A stretch of DNA of 22,161 bases, from the NCBI GenBank assembly GCA_002395235.1, contig DGWK01000042.1, positions 1 through 22,161 of the forward strand. The letters run 5' to 3'. Source of the stretch: Lachnospiraceae bacterium UBA4260. Its GTDB lineage: Bacteria > Bacillota > Clostridia > Lachnospirales > Lachnospiraceae. The notes beneath the pieces were generated by a model that was not told the DNA's origin, did not search any database, and worked only from the letters and a program-made list of their open reading frames with translations. The position numbers and the translations under genes are program-made. Of the stretch, positions 22,139 to 22,161 are shown in pieces; the first letter of the stretch is position 1, and every line of letters begins with the position of its first letter.

Positions 22139-22161
22139 TGACTCCGACGGGAATCGAACCC
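22139..22161 (-). tRNA. 3' end of a tRNA, cut by the window edge
   Basis: On the minus strand GGG-TTCGATT-CCCGT (T arm) is followed by acceptor strand CGGAGTC and discriminator A (22139). The rest lies beyond the window, so identity is unknown. Confidence 0.8.

Overview
The window looks like a chromosomal segment of an anaerobic, butyrate-type Clostridia member, probably Lachnospiraceae-like; that taxon is inferred from gene content only. The evidence is a crotonyl-CoA pathway cluster (crt, hbd, etfB, etfA and two thiolases), a long-form hibernation factor, a DUF2232 (YybS-like) membrane protein, Gram-positive promoters often with extended -10 boxes (TGn-TATAAT), strong AGGAGG ribosome binding sites, and tRNA genes without an encoded CCA.

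Layout from left to right. Positions 1-1850 hold a partial tRNA or tmRNA 3' end, tRNA-Leu(TAG), a minus-strand LacI-family regulator and tRNA-Arg(ACG), most with clear intrinsic terminators. Positions 1894-8458, all minus strand and transcribed right to left, carry crt, hbd, etfB, etfA, thiolase 2 and thiolase 1. This is the acetyl-CoA to crotonyl-CoA pathway plus the electron-transfer flavoprotein, but no butyryl-CoA dehydrogenase (bcd) is present. Internal promoters before etfB and before thiolase 2 suggest several transcription units. Positions 8564-10730, minus strand, hold hpf and a secreted SH3/NlpC-P60 cell-wall hydrolase with its own consensus promoter.

Positions 11087-13294 are a divergent pair: a TetR-type regulator (minus) and a phenylacetate-CoA ligase-like AMP-binding enzyme (plus). 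A perfect 18-bp palindrome sits exactly in the -35/-10 spacer of the ligase promoter and is the obvious operator candidate. Next on the plus strand come a DUF2232 membrane protein that appears leaderless and an intracellular GH13 alpha-amylase. Facing them on the minus strand is a cytosolic Hanks-type Ser/Thr kinase with a Pro/Val/Lys linker and a helical, TPR-like C-terminus. It is followed by a non-coding stretch with a possible decayed gene and a two-copy hairpin repeat. Positions 18015-21672, minus strand, carry a GH1 6-phospho-beta-glucosidase and a membrane-anchored S41-family peptidase. The right end holds tRNA-Leu(TAA), a CAT-anticodon tRNA with two stem mismatches, and a partial tRNA, all minus strand.

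Most of the window is ordinary core metabolism and housekeeping. The least conventional parts are the kinase with its flanking repeats and decayed ORF, the ligase/TetR switch, the S41 protein that lacks the CtpA-type lysine, and the butyrate cluster without bcd. I found no CRISPR array, intact insertion sequence, phage gene or rRNA.
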